Source: a virus
Reading direction: 5' to 3' (one strand)
DNA: 25,666 nt
Virus record (IMG/VR): IMGVR_UViG_3300030118_001255
Span: 1 to 25,666 of that record
The position numbers were made by a program, and so were the translations under genes. The number at the start of each line of letters is the position of its first letter. The first letter of the stretch is position 1. The notes beneath the pieces are model-generated. The model worked only from the letters and a program-made list of their open reading frames with translations, searched no databases and had not been told where the DNA came from. Shown piece by piece: positions 25,657-25,666 of this stretch.

Positions 25657-25666
25657 CTTTTACGGT

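Overview
The window looks like about half of the genome of a tailed DNA phage of the uncultured marine (uvMED-like) type. This rests on recognisable virion genes (terminase large and small subunits, portal, scaffold, major capsid protein), an alphaproteobacterial gene-transfer-agent type 3TM holin, a phage GroES-like co-chaperonin, and many small basic proteins of kinds I recall from marine phage metagenomes. An alphaproteobacterial marine host is plausible but is inference. Nearly everything is on the minus strand, so expression runs from high to low coordinates. Only two small genes near the right end are on the plus strand. No integrase, polymerase, endolysin, canonical tRNA or CRISPR array is visible.

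Layout in order of transcription. At about 25.7-24.1 kb there is a short plus-strand promoter-terminator unit, a ribbon-helix-helix (RHH) regulator gene convergent with a small plus-strand TSCPD-like gene pair, and a coiled-coil membrane protein. At 23.9-15.1 kb are early or accessory units: small acidic and Cys-rich proteins, an adenine-methyltransferase-like protein, a putative terminase small subunit coupled to a VRR-NUC-like nuclease, many unknown small proteins, an oddly ordered DUF7227-like protein, a DUF932 protein and a 37-residue membrane peptide. These units are separated by intrinsic terminators. Most begin with a 16-18 bp dyad (ATRnGATTTATCnYAT on the plus strand) and nearly all with the same leader ending, TATAGGAG. 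At 15.08-14.46 kb there is a gene-free stretch of about 620 bp with repeated TCACGG and GGATC. At 14.4-1 kb is the late virion block: TerL, a large protein joining a DUF6884/YaaA-like segment to an ADP-ribosyltransferase-like segment, portal, a lysis cassette (holin, EF-hand membrane protein), GroES, scaffold, major capsid protein, decoration-like proteins, then a run of seven Lys/Arg-rich small proteins with one coiled-coil/TM protein inside it, and a head-to-tail adaptor-like gene cut by the left edge.

The most interesting points are the dyad that appears to mark one regulon with the RHH protein as a candidate regulator; the DUF6884 plus ART-like protein placed between TerL and portal; an 80-nt tRNA-like leader that starts at a predicted transcription start; a GTTAC iteron cluster just upstream of terS; and the basic-protein cluster. 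All functional names come from motif recognition by eye; no database search was run.
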